64,000 nucleotides of DNA, from positions 1 through 64,000 of the forward strand of contig OZ037851.1 of the NCBI GenBank assembly GCA_964035575.1. Reading direction: 5' to 3'. Positions 1 through 11,500 of this stretch are shown here, piece by piece. Source of the stretch: Rhynchopus sp. YZ270_cl-10. Taxonomy: Eukaryota > Euglenozoa > Diplonemea > Diplonemida > Diplonemidae. A program made the position numbers and the translations under genes. The stretch's first letter is position 1. Every line of letters begins with the position of its first letter. The notes beneath the pieces are model-generated. The model made no database searches, was not told where the DNA came from, and saw only the letters and a program-made list of their open reading frames with translations.

Positions 1-3000
1 TGCGGGTTTGCGGGTTTGCGGGTTTGCGGGTTTGCGGGTTTGCGGGTTTGCGGGTTTGCGGGTTTGCGGGTTTGCGGGTTTGCGGGTTTGCGGGTTTGCG
101 GGTTTGCGGGTTTGCGGGTTTGCGGGTTTGCGGGTTTGCGGGTTTGCGGGTTTGCGGGTTTGCGGGTTTGCGGGTTTGCGGGTTTGCGGGTTTGCGGGTT
201 TGCGGGTTTGCGGGTTTGCGGGTTTGCGGGTTTGCGGGTTTGCGGGTTTGCGGGTTTGCGGGTTTGCGGGTTTGCGGGTTTGCGGGTTTGCGGGTTTGCG
301 GGTTTGCGGGTTTGCGGGTTTGCGGGTTTGCGGGTTTGCGGGTTTGCGGGTTTGCGGGTTTGCGGGTTTGCGGGTTTGCGGGTTTGCGGGTTTGCGGGTT
401 TGCGGGTTTGCGGGTTTGCGGGTTTGCGGGTTTGCGGGTTTGCGGGTTTGCGGGTTTACGGGTTTGCGGGTTTGCGGGTTTACGGGTTTGCGGGTTTACG
501 GGTTTGCGGGTTTGCGGGTTTGCGGGTTTGCGGGTTTGCGGGTTTGCGGGTTTGCGGGTTTGCGGGTTTGCGGGTTTGCGGGTTTGCGGGTTTGCGGGTT
601 TGCGGGTTTGCGGGTTTGCGGGTTTGCGGGTTTGCGGGTTTGCGGGTTTGCGGGTTTGCGGGTTTGCGGGTTTGCGGGTTTGCGGGTTTGCGGGTTTGCG
701 GGTTTGCGGGTTTGCGGGTTTGCGGGTTTGCGGGTTTGCGGGTTTGCGGGTTTGCGGGTTTGCGGGTTTGCGGGTTTGCGGGTTTGCGGGTTTGCGGGTT
801 TGCGGGTTTGCGGGTTTGCGGGTTTGCGGGTTTGCGGGTTTGCGGGTTTGCGGGTTTGCGGGTTTGCGGGTTTGCGGGTTTGCGGGTTTGCGGGTTTGCG
901 GGTTTGCGGGTTTGCGGGTTTGCGGGTTTGCGGGTTTGCGGGTTTGCGGGTTTGCGGGTTTGCGGGTTTGCGGGTTTGCGGGTTTGCGGGTTTGCGGGTT
1001 TGCGGGTTTGCGGGTTTGCGGGTTTGCGGGTTTGCGGGTTTGCGGGTTTGCGGGTTTGCGGGTTTGCGGGTTTGCGGGTTTGCGGGTTTGCGGGTTTGCG
1101 GGTTTGCGGGTTTGCGGGTTTGCGGGTTTGCGGGTTTGCGGGTTTGCGGGTTTGCGGGTTTGCGGGTTTGCGGGTTTGCGGGTTTGCGGGTTTGCGGGTT
1201 TGCGGGTTTGCGGGTTTGCGGGTTTGCGGGTTTGCGGGTTTGCGGGTTTGCGGGTTTGCGGGTTTGCGGGTTTGCGGGTTTGCGGGTTTGCGGGTTTGCG
1301 GGTTTGCGGGTTTGCGGGTTTGCGGGTTTGCGGGTTTGCGGGTTTGCGGGTTTGCGGGTTTGCGGGTTTGCGGGTTTGCGGGTTTGCGGGTTTGCGGGTT
1401 TGCGGGTTTGCGGGTTTGCGGGTTTGCGGGTTTGCGGGTTTGCGGGTTTGCGGGTTTGCGGGTTTGCGGGTTTGCGGGTTTGCGGGTTTGCGGGTTTGCG
1501 GGTTTGCGGGTTTGCGGGTTTGCGGGTTTGCGGGTTTGCGGGTTTGCGGGTTTGCGGGTTTGCGGGTTTGCGGGTTTGCGGGTTTGCGGGTTTGCGGGTT
1601 TGCGGGTTTGCGGGTTTGCGGGTTTGCGGGTTTGCGGGTTTGCGGGTTTGCGGGTTTGCGGGTTTGCGGGTTTGCGGGTTTGCGGGTTTGCGGGTTTGCG
1701 GGTTTGCGGGTTTGCGGGTTTGCGGGTTTGCGGGTTTGCGGGTTTGCGGGTTTGCGGGTTTGCGGGTTTGCGGGTTTGCGGGTTTGCGGGTTTGCGGGTT
1801 TGCGGGTTTGCGGGTTTGCGGGTTTGCGGGTTTGCGGGTTTGCGGGTTTGCGGGTTTGCGGGTTTGCGGGTTTGCGGGTTTGCGGGTTTGCGGGTTTGCG
1901 GGTTTGCGGGTTTGCGGGTTTGCGGGTTTGCGGGTTTGCGGGTTTGCGGGTTTGCGGGTTTGCGGGTTTGCGGGTTTGCGGGTTTGCGGGTTTGCGGGTT
2001 TGCGGGTTTGCGGGTTTGCGGGTTTGCGGGTTTGCGGGTTTGCGGGTTTGCGGGTTTGCGGGTTTGCGGGTTTGCGGGTTTGCGGGTTTGCGGGTTTGCG
2101 GGTTTGCGGGTTTGCGGGTTTGCGGGTTTGCGGGTTTGCGGGTTTGCGGGTTTGCGGGTTTGCGGGTTTGCGGGTTTGCGGGTTTGCGGGTTTGCGGGTT
2201 TGCGGGTTTGCGGGTTTGCGGGTTTGCGGGTTTGCGGGTTTGCGGGTTTGCGGGTTTGCGGGTTTGCGGGTTTGCGGGTTTGCGGGTTTGCGGGTTTGCG
2301 GGTTTGCGGGTTTGCGGGTTTGCGGGTTTGCGGGTTTGCGGGTTTGCGGGTTTGCGGGTTTGCGGGTTTGCGGGTTTGCGGGTTTGCGGGTTTGCGGGTT
2401 TGCGGGTTTGCGGGTTTGCGGGTTTGCGGGTTTGCGGGTTTGCGGGTTTGCGGGTTTGCGGGTTTGCGGGTTTGCGGGTTTGCGGGTTTGCGGGTTTGCG
2501 GGTTTGCGGGTTTGCGGGTTTGCGGGTTTGCGGGTTTGCGGGTTTGCGGGTTTGCGGGTTTGCGGGTTTGCGGGTTTGCGGGTTTGCGGGTTTGCGGGTT
2601 TGCGGGTTTGCGGGTTTGCGGGTTTGCGGGTTTGCGGGTTTGCGGGTTTGCGGGTTTGCGGGTTTGCGGGTTTGCGGGTTTGCGGGTTTGCGGGTTTGCG
2701 GGTTTGCGGGTTTGCGGGTTTGCGGGTTTGCGGGTTTGCGGGTTTGCGGGTTTGCGGGTTTGCGGGTTTGCGGGTTTGCGGGTTTGCGGGTTTGCGGGTT
2801 TGCGGGTTTGCGGGTTTGCGGGTTTGCGGGTTTGCGGGTTTGCGGGTTTGCGGGTTTGCGGGTTTGCGGGTTTGCGGGTTTGCGGGTTTGCGGGTTTGCG
2901 GGTTTGCGGGTTTGCGGGTTTGCGGGTTTGCGGGTTTGCGGGTTTGCGGGTTTGCGGGTTTGCGGGTTTGCGGGTTTGCGGGTTTGCGGGTTTGCGGGTT

Positions 3001-3199
3001 TGCGGGTTTGCGGGTTTGCGGGTTTGCGGGTTTGCGGGTTTGCGGGTTTGCGGGTTTGCGGGTTTGCGGGTTTGCGGGTTTGCGGGTTTGCGGGTTTGCG
3101 GGTTTGCGGGTTTGCGGGTTTGCGGGTTTGCGGGTTTGCGGGTTTGCGGGTTTGCGGGTTTGCGGGTTTGCGGGTTTGCGGGTTTGCGGGTTTGCGGGT
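1..3199. repeat. 8-bp satellite (GGGTTTGC)n, about 400 copies
   Basis: An unbroken tandem array of one 8-base unit fills the first 3.2 kb and continues past the left edge. The only changes seen are three G-to-A variants at 458, 482 and 498, so the array is very homogeneous. Because 8 is not a multiple of 3, all plus-strand frames stay open and give a meaningless repeating peptide. The G-rich strand reads 5' to 3' away from the left edge. A telomere at a left end would show the C-rich strand there, so this is an interstitial or subtelomeric satellite, or a contig joined in an unexpected orientation. GGG every 8 bases could form G-quadruplexes. Confidence 0.97.
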
Positions 3200-3540
3200 G
3201 GTGCGGGTGCGCGGGGTTCGGGCAGCGGTATCCGGCTGGTGTGGTTGTGCGGGTGTGCGGGGTTCGGGCAACGTTATCTGGCTGGTGTGGTCGATAAGCC
3301 AGCTGGTGGGTGCGGGTGCGCGGGAACCTGCTGGTTCTAGGTTGCGTTTTCTGGTTCTAGGTTACGTTATCTGGCTGGTGGTTGTGCGGGTTTGCGGGTT
3401 TGCGGGTGCGCGGGTTTGCGGGTTCTAGGTTGCGTTATCCGGCTGGTGTGGTTGATAGGGTTCTCGGGGGTCAGTTACAGAGTGGTTCCAGGTTGCATTA
3501 TCCGGCTGGTGCTTGTGTGGTTGGTGTGGTTGATAAGGTA
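3200..3540. repeat. Degenerate satellite border
   Basis: The 8-bp array breaks up into irregular G/T-rich repeats. A longer motif, roughly GGTTCTAGGTTGCGTTATC followed by CGGCTGGTGTGGTTGATA, recurs several times with variation, mixed with short returns of the GGGTTTGC unit (for example around 3386-3421). This looks like the mutated edge of the satellite. No gene is seen. Confidence 0.75.
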
Positions 3541-3867
3541 AGAATCTTGGTAAGCTCTTCATCCACCTTTTATTCTAAACCCGACCTTTTTTGGTCATCC
3601 TTTTTTCCATTTCCATTTTCCTGTTCATTTTATTGTCTTTATTATCTTCTCCATTTTTTCCCTTTTCCTTTCTATTCTCATAAAAAAATAGACCAAGTAC
3701 AGAAAAGAAGAAAAATAGGGTTCTTGGGGGTTACTTAACTGGTTGAGTTATCTGCAAACCTGCAAACCCGAAATAAATATCTGGCTTGTGTCAACTGGTT
3801 GTTGTTTTGGTGGGCTGGGCACTTAGGTGTTTTCACGTGTACCATGCTTCCCTACTGAGAGAAGGTT
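3541..3867. other. Gene-free T-rich spacer
   Basis: Pyrimidine-rich low-complexity DNA lies between the satellite border and the next tandem array. I see no coding signal, RNA gene or mobile element here. Confidence 0.6.
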
Positions 3868-4013
3868 TGTATACTGTGTATACTGTGTATACTGTGTATA
3901 CTGTGTATACTGTGTATACTGTGTATACTGTGTATACTGTGTATACTGTGTATACTGTGTATACTGTGTATACTGTGTATACTGTGTATACTGTGTATAC
4001 TGTGTATACTGTG
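3868..4013. repeat. 9-bp tandem array (TGTATACTG)n
   Basis: About 16 perfect copies of a 9-base unit that contains the palindrome GTATAC. It passes directly into the next, unrelated array. Open frames on both strands here are by-products of a unit length divisible by three. Confidence 0.95.
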
Positions 4014-4130
4014 TTTTTCTGTGTTTTTCTGTGTTTTTCTGTGTTTTTCTGTGTTTTTCTGTGTTTTTCTGTGTTTTTCTGTGTTTTTCTGTGTTTTTCT
4101 GTGTTTTTCTGTGTTTTTCTGTGTTTTTCT
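4011..4130. repeat. 10-bp tandem array (GTGTTTTTCT)n
   Basis: Twelve perfect copies of a 10-base unit directly abut the 9-bp array and share its GTG edge. The array was probably seeded from neighbouring sequence by slippage. It is non-coding. Confidence 0.95.
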
Positions 4131-4194
4131 GTGTGTGCTGTGAAAACTGTGTACGGGACCCAAAATACCTGTAAAAGTCATATGGGGCATACTT

Positions 4195-4480
4195 TTGCGC
4201 CCCCTGTGCACCCTTTTTCAGGGGTGAAATGCCCCCTGTGCACCATATCCAAAACCACTTCCGGGAGGTTTCGGGAGGGTTTCGGGAACCAAAAAAAGCC
4301 GCCCCCTGTGCACCTTAGATACCCCTGTGCACCCTATTTCAGGACCCCCGAAAAGCCCCCTGTGCACCCTTTTTCAGGGGTGAAATGCCCTCTGTGCACC
4401 ATATCCAAAACCACTTCCGGGAGGTTTCGGGAGGGTTTCGGGAACCAAAAAAAGCCGCCCCCTGTGCACCTTAGATACCA
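4195..4480. repeat. Two-copy 156-bp direct repeat with CCCCTGTGCACC motifs
   Basis: A unit beginning with CCCCCTGTGCACCC near 4200 recurs 156 bases later near 4356 with very few changes. Within each unit the short motif CCCTGTGCACC appears several times, followed by CTTAGATACC or CATATCC. This family is the DNA into which the adjacent LINE inserted: the LINE's target duplication consists of the same motif. Confidence 0.85.
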
Positions 4481-4523
4481 CCCTGTGCACCTTAGATACC
4501 ATCTCTATAAACACACTCTATAA

Positions 4524-4526
<3 letters not shown>
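4481..4526. repeat. Left target-site duplication of the LINE
   Basis: This 46-bp stretch, starting CCCTGTGCACCTTAGATACC and ending CTCTATAAATA, is repeated exactly at 15656-15701. It abuts the poly-T (the LINE's A tail on the other strand). The pair defines the insertion limits. Because CCCTGTGCACC is repeated locally, the duplication could be a few bases shorter or slipped by one motif. Confidence 0.85.
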
Positions 4527-4587
<61 letters not shown>

Positions 4588-4588
<1 letters not shown>

Positions 4589-5579
4589 GGTGTTGTTCAA
4601 CTTAGCCCTAGGCTCGCTTTTTTTTTATCTACATCCAGTGACAGAGGGGGTACTTACTAGTCAAGCGAGTATGTAAACAGCTAGATGTCCAGACAAGGGC
4701 ACTTTACTATTGTACTGGCAAGACAGTGCCTGAAAACACAGTTAGTGGCACTAAAATAGAAAGCATCTGGGACAACTACAACCAACACTTCCCTGCAAAT
4801 AAGCAAAAGGGTCGTATGTGAGTGCAATTTTTCCCAAAAGGAAAAGGGGAGGGGATGGGACGGGAGGGTTGCTCTGTCTACCGGTGTAGTTTTATTTTGC
4901 TTTGTCTTGGGGAGGGGAGGGGAGGAGAAGGAGGGGATTGAGTGAGCCGTTTCCTCTGTAACACACAAACAAATAAAAAGGAAGTTCCATAATCTTTTTA
5001 GTAGTTTTCTTTTTGGTGAAAATTTTTGAGAACTTCTGTAAGTGTGACCTGACCCGACTGACTGACACCCAAAGGGGAAAACAACAATAACGCACAACAA
5101 AATCAACAACAACAATGGTGGGTCTCGTGCTTACCTGTGGTGGTTTTGAAAAATGAAAAATTTAAATTGACCTTCACAAGGTAAAAATGAAAAACTAAAG
5201 GAGTGAAAAAAGGAACTCAAAGGACAAGAGTTCTGTACAAACTCTACTCTACTGCACAATCTATAAAAGTGGCCCAATGGCTCCTGATGCCACTGGCCTG
5301 GCTCTTAGACAGGTCTTACTCCGAGACTGCCCTCTACCCTCAGAGCCTCGTCCAAGGGGTAAGGGCCGTCGCTGGGGTAGACCCGTCCTAGCCAGCAGCC
5401 AACCAAAAATATTAACAAATAGGAAGGGGGGCGGAAAGGGGGGAAAGGGGGGGGCAAACCCCAAAGGATGAAAAGAACCAAAAACACAAAATAAAAAGGG
5501 TTAAAAATAAACATGGGGCAAACTGTCATTCTCTACACGCTTCTACACACACACTCTCACCCTCTAACTCTCTAACTCT
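4588..5579 (-). other. 3' untranslated region of the LINE
   Basis: About 1 kb lies between the stop codon of the long frame and the A tail. It holds only short open frames (the longest, 4681-5115, has no recognisable motif) and low-complexity pyrimidine or purine tracts such as 5428-5460. In LINEs this region carries the RNA structure recognised by the reverse transcriptase, but no specific structure is evident by eye. Confidence 0.6.
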
Positions 5580-8500
5580 CTAATTCTTTTTATTCCCCTT
5601 TTTCCCCTTCCTTCCTCCGCTCTGTCTCCCCTTCTGTCCACCACCGCGACCATTGCGCCCTCTCTGCACCTCCTGGGGCGAGAGCACATGCTGCGTCGCT
5701 TGTGCCACTGCGTCGGTGAACACGTTCGACGTGTTGGACCTACCCTGAGCTGCATGGCGCTGGGGTCCTTTGGGAGCTGGGGAAGGAGCAGGTTGGGCGG
5801 AGGAGGTTGCATTGCCACGGCCTGCCGATGAGGAGGAGGAAGAAGTGGAGACTGCAGGTTGGGCGATGGAGGTTGTAGTGCCACGGCCTGCAGAGGTGGA
5901 GGAAGAAGAAGAAGAAGAAGAGGAGGCTTGAGGTTGTCGGCCTATTCCCTCTCGAGCCGCTCGTGCCTCATTCTCCCTCCTTGTACTCTCCGCTGCAAAG
6001 GCCTGCCCCCTACTGCTCCGGTTGTCCGTCAGGGCATGCAACGTCGACTTTGCCTTGCACTTTTCCTGAACCGACCACTCATGCAAACCCACCACCTTCA
6101 TCACCTCATACCACTGAGTGAAAGTAGCGGTAGAGAGGGGGAGTGACAACAAGGGTCTGCCATCCTGTTTCTCTCCCTGACGGTAGTGGAACAGGGAGAT
6201 CCACTTCGTCACAGAAGAAGGCACCGGCGACCCCATGGTGAGGCACGGGAAAAGACCCCCCCTCTCCGTCCGCTCCTCCTCCGTCCACATCCAAGCCTCG
6301 CTCTGCGCCCTCAGCAATTCCCTCACCCTCGCTTGCTTCTTCTGGTCAGGGATGCCTTCCACTGACAGAGAATGCGAGCGATCCGCCCCCTCCATCGCGG
6401 TGTCGAGGTCCTCCTCCTGCTCCTGCTCATCATCATCCATCTCCTCCACCTTCACACGCACCTCGGTGTCTGCCGCCTCGGCCTGTCGCCCCACCTCCTC
6501 CTCCAGCTGATCCCGAGAAGGGGTTCCCCAGCTGACCCTGCCTTCCCGAACGACGATGACCGCGCTGGTCTTGCCCCAGGTGTCGCAGTATCCGGCCTCC
6601 CCTGCTATCTTCCTAACCGCCTGACGGGCGACCACCGACTCCGGGCAATCACCGTCCCCCTCCCCGTTCCCACTCCACGGCTGCTGTGTCGCCCAGCAGT
6701 ACAGGAACTCGCCCGGGCACGGAGAAGCACCTTGAGGACCAAAGAGAGCCATCCAGTCGCCGACACAGTCAGGTTCGAGTCCTTCAGGGTCGTCGCCCAC
6801 CGCTCTCCGCACCGCATGGCAGGGGAGGAATAGCCGCCCTTCGCACACCACCCCAAAGCACCGCCCGTATGCCACCATGCGTTCTGCCTCCAGCTGTCGG
6901 GAGAGGTTCACCGCCGTCAACAACAGAGTGGTCGCCTTCTGCTCCGACTCATGCTTAGCTGCGATGGCGTAATGCCTCTCGCAGCGTTGCCTGTCATACT
7001 CCGCCCGGAGCGACTCTCCTGCTTCGGGGTGCCGATCGCAGTCTTCCAAGTACTGCGCATGCATCTTCTTCGCGTCCTCTGCGAGTTCCCGCTTGTGCCT
7101 GGCGGTCAGCTCCTCCACACGATGCCTGTCCGCCGCCTTCGCCTGGTCCAGACGCACATTCTGTTCCTCCAGGAAACGACTCAACTCCTGCTGGCGGTCG
7201 CCAAAAGTGCCCCGAAGCGCGGCCAAATCCGGTCCCCACGACCGACGATGCTCCCGCCGTACCTCCAGGGCTTGCTGCCACGCGTCCGACGCACGCTGCA
7301 ACGCTTCCTTCTTCACCTGGTCCGCCTTTTGTTGTTGCTGCTTCTGCTGTTTCCGTTGCTTCTCGTGCTTCTGCTGCTTCTGTTCTGCCTGCTGCCCCTC
7401 TTCGCCCGCCATTGGCATGTCTACCTCCTCGACGTCCTCGCCCTCGGGAGCTGGCACTGCTGGAGAAGGAGCCCGTTTAGGTGGTGGGTCTCCGCTCCCC
7501 TCCGCAGAGGCAGCCTGAGCCGGAACATTCGAGTGCAAAAAAGACAGGGCACTGAAATATTCCGCCCTGCCAATTTGCGACAGAGGGCAGTGCTTGGACC
7601 CCTGAGCGCAGTGCAGACATGCCAAGCCACCACACGTGTGACAGCAGAAGTGTGCGTCCGACGCATCGAAGAGCTTGCTGCATTGTTCGCACTGCAGGAA
7701 AGTGTTCGACGCCTCCGCCTCCCTCGCTCCCACAAAAGCCATGGGGCGCTCTGACTGGCACTCCCCCTTACCACCTGTGGCCTCAAAAGACAGGATGTGC
7801 TGCTGCAGAGCCGGGTCCATGGTGAGGGGCTCGTAGTGTCCCGGGATACTGCCGGATCCATCTGCCGCATCCTGGTCACCCGAGTGGAGGAGAAGGACCA
7901 CTGCCTTAGGCCGTTTTCTTGGCACCATCAGAGAAGGGCGGGCGAACTCGTTGAGGATGACCACAGATACCTCAAGAGCCTCCCCTGCCCCCGCCACTGC
8001 AATGGCATCCGCCCACGTACGCTCGTCTCCTCTGTCCCCACTCGTCATCAGCCGCTGCCAGACCCCAAAATTAGGGACAGCCGCACTCGACAGATCAGCG
8101 CGGCCCTGGACCTTCTTCACTGCCGCCTGGCGCAGACCCTCCACCGTCAAATCCGTGCGCCCGGTGGCGAAGAGCAAAGCCTCAAAAGCACAGTCCCCCG
8201 CCACAAACGACCAAGTCACCTTCGAGGCTCCCAGCTTGGCCGCCTGCTCCGTCGCCCGAGGCCTCTGCGCTGCCGGGCACTCACGCAAAAACTCCCACTC
8301 ACGCACCACATCGAGACCAGGCCCTTCCGGAATCACGGTGGCCGAATCGAACCTCCCGGTCCGCTTCCTCGGTGGCTCCACGTGGTCCGGCTTCACGTCC
8401 CTCTTGCGCTTCCCCTGCTGCTCCTCCGTTCGGTCTGCAGGACGACTCATATCGTCGTCAGGGTTCGCATCGTCACAGAGAGGTTCCACGGCCCCTGCAC

Positions 8501-11500
8501 TGCGGCGTCCAAACCGGTCCATGTCCTCTGCAGACGGTGCCACATCTACCTCCACACACGGCTCCCGCTTCAGGGTGGCAATCCCTACACACATAGCACC
8601 CCGCTCCAGAAAGGAAGATGCGACCTTTTTCTGGTACGCCACCGCAATGCTCTCCCGGATGCGCAACTCTGCCGACCCTGTCAGGTGCGACGTCTGTCCC
8701 GTCGTCAGGCCTCCAAGCTGCGCAATCAAGAGGTTCGCCTCGTCGCCTGCACCCCCGAAGGCTTCAAACACAATAGGGGAGAACTTGGTATTGATCTTGT
8801 TCAAATCCCGCTCGTGCTTCTCCCGTTTGACCTGGCCCTGGTTCTTCGCCGACCAGCCCACAAACTTCGAGGCCCCTGTTCTGTAGGAAGGCAAGGTGGG
8901 GCACACGTGGGTGATGTCCAAACAACGAGGTCCATTTTCCGCCACTCCTACTGGGAGGTAGACGTCGCCTGGCCGCTTCTTCGACTCCAACTCCACTCGC
9001 ACGGTCTCCTCCAAAGCAGGGTCCAAGCCCGCCCCTTGAGCAGCTCGGTACACCGAATCCCGCAAGGCGTTGTGGCGGGCGACGCGGTGTTTGGAGTAGG
9101 GGCAGCCAAAGGTGTGGTCGCCAAAGGAGTCCATGACAACCCTTTTCTGCCCCCCCTGACATGCCGAGCAAGTCGTTCCCTCCGCATGGATGGCCACCCC
9201 TAGTCGGAAACGGGTCACAACCGCAAAATCCGCTGAAGACATCTGGTTCCTTGCTGAGGGTGTCGCCGTGAGGTACGTCCCGGAAAGCGGCAGGAGAAGG
9301 GACTTCATCCGTGCTCGGTCTCGCATGCAGAGCTGTTGCATCAACTTGTCTGCCTGGGCGTCAATCACCGCAGATGACAGACTCTGCTGCTCCAGGATCT
9401 TCTTCGGCTGGGCCCTGTCCACGTGAAACGCCACCGGTACCCTGGAGTTGTACTCCTCAGCCGCGCTGTTCCATCTCTCCTCATCCCAGGTGAAGGCAGG
9501 GTCCAAGGCCTGCGACAGTTGCAGGTTCCCTGACTGAGAGGCGAGGGACGCAGCTGTCCGATGGTCCACGGTGCGACGGATACCCAGCCCCCCAAGCGCC
9601 ACAGGAAGCGCCGCCTGCGCCCTTGCCAACTCCGGCAGCGCCCCATCCGGGTCATGCAGAAGCGCAGCCAGGCACCTGTCGATCAGGTCGTCAAAGGCCG
9701 TCAGGTACTCCGCGCACTGTGGGATCCCCCGCATGTAGAACACCATGCGGCAGTAGCCTTCGCAGTATCTCAGTACGTAGAAGGCTGCCTGGGAGTCCCC
9801 GAGGTCCACAAGGGCTTCCAGGTTGCGGCGGGAATCGTCCACCTTCTGGGCCATGTACTCCTCGCAGAAAGCCGCAGACCCAATGGGGATGCCCAAGAAG
9901 TCGAACCCATCCACATCCAACAGCCGGAACCCGCCTTCACCCATGGCGTCCTGTCCACCCTCGTTCAACGTGAACCCCACGGCCTCGAGATCCTCCTTGG
10001 AGACGCCACCAGTGGAGATGAGCTCACACTTGTTCGCGTTCACCTCCAACCCCAGTTCGGAGCTACGAGTGCACAGAACCTGGTACGCCTCAAAAACCGC
10101 CTTAGGGGACCCCCGCAGAGAGCCGTCATCGAGGTACCACAAAGTCCCATCCAGGCCTGGGTGCCCCTTCAGCTCTAGCGCCATCTGGTGGATGGTCAGG
10201 GAGAAGAGAAGCGGGCCCAAGGGATCTCCTTGTTGAGCTCCGCGCTGTGACCTTATGGTATCTCCACCATAAAACAGGCTGGAGGGCTCCAGGTAACACC
10301 ATCGCACCCATGGGGCCAGCTCGGGGAGGTTGGCGTCGACCGCTCTTAGCATCGACAGGCGGTCTACGCAGTTGAACGCGTTACGGTAGTCAATTTTCAA
10401 AATGACTTTACCTTTTCCGCGGTTGCGCACGGCGTACTGCGAGATAACATCAGTCGCCACTGCCGCCCCCCTTGCCGTTGCCACCCCCACCTGGTTCCCT
10501 CGAAGAAGAAGCGTCCTAGCAGGCACCCGCACTCGCGCCGACAGAATCTTTCCCACCAGTCTGCGGAGAGTGTCCCCAACCGCAATCGGTCGCACGTCCT
10601 CCTCCAGGCCCGACCCCTTTGCAGGCTTCCGGAGAGCCACCAAGTTAGCGCCGGCGAAGAACTCAGCCACCTCCACTGGAGCATTTCCTCGTGCCAAAGA
10701 CGTCAACACTGCGGCCAGCGCTGCCAAAGTGCCCTTAGCCCGCCTCTGTAGGCAAAGTGTACGAAGGTGCGCGCCCGTCACGTTCGAGGGACCCGCCGCC
10801 GATGACTTCGGCATGCTCCGCAGGGCCTTCATCACCTCCACCACTGTCACCGGTGGGACCTCCTGAGGCTGGGGCCAATCCGCCTGCTCCAGGGCCTTGG
10901 AGTCGGCAGCGGCTGGGTGCTTCGTCTGAAGCTTTTCCAGCGTCGCCGGTGTCTGTGGGGCGAGGCCGTCGCTGGTAGCGCAAGACATGGCCTGGCTCGG
11001 GAGTCCTGCTCTCGCTTTGGCGATGGTGCGCTTCCGTCTCCCTTCGTCAGTGTCCTCATCCGACCACCCAGAGGGCCTTGGCTTCCGCTCCTCTACCGTT
11101 TGCTCCCACAGGGCGACATACTGGCCAGCCTTCCAAGCCTCCAAGTCCTTCCCCCAGGTGCTCGTCAAACGTCGCTCCTGGTCCTTGCCCCCTCGTTCTG
11201 TCCGTGTCCGGTGCAACACAGTGAAGAACAGTGCAAGGCGCTTCCATGCCACCTCGTCTTGGTACTCAAGGATGTCCATAAGAACCCTCAGGAAGAGCTC
11301 GCTGTACAGCTGCAGGTGTTTGTCTGGGCACCCGCCCTTCAGCTGGATCCTGGTGGTCCCCATGACTTCAAAGGAGGGGAGGTCATCCTGATCTGTCAGC
11401 ATTCCTCGACTGGAGGGAGACGGAGCGGTGAAGCCTTCTTCGCCAAAGTGCACCGTACAGGTGTTGCAGACCTCCTTGCTCTGCGGCAATAGCATGTCGC

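Noticed and set aside
1-3199. Left-end telomere
   Set aside because: A left chromosome end should show the C-rich strand 5' to 3'; here the G-rich strand is present and the array decays inward, so a telomere cannot be claimed.
8-3428. Three overlapping plus-strand frames of over 1090 codons
   Set aside because: They are translations of the 8-bp satellite, repeating the same 8 residues; no real protein signal.
3868-4130. CRISPR array
   Set aside because: Head-to-tail tandem repeats without spacers, in a eukaryotic setting.
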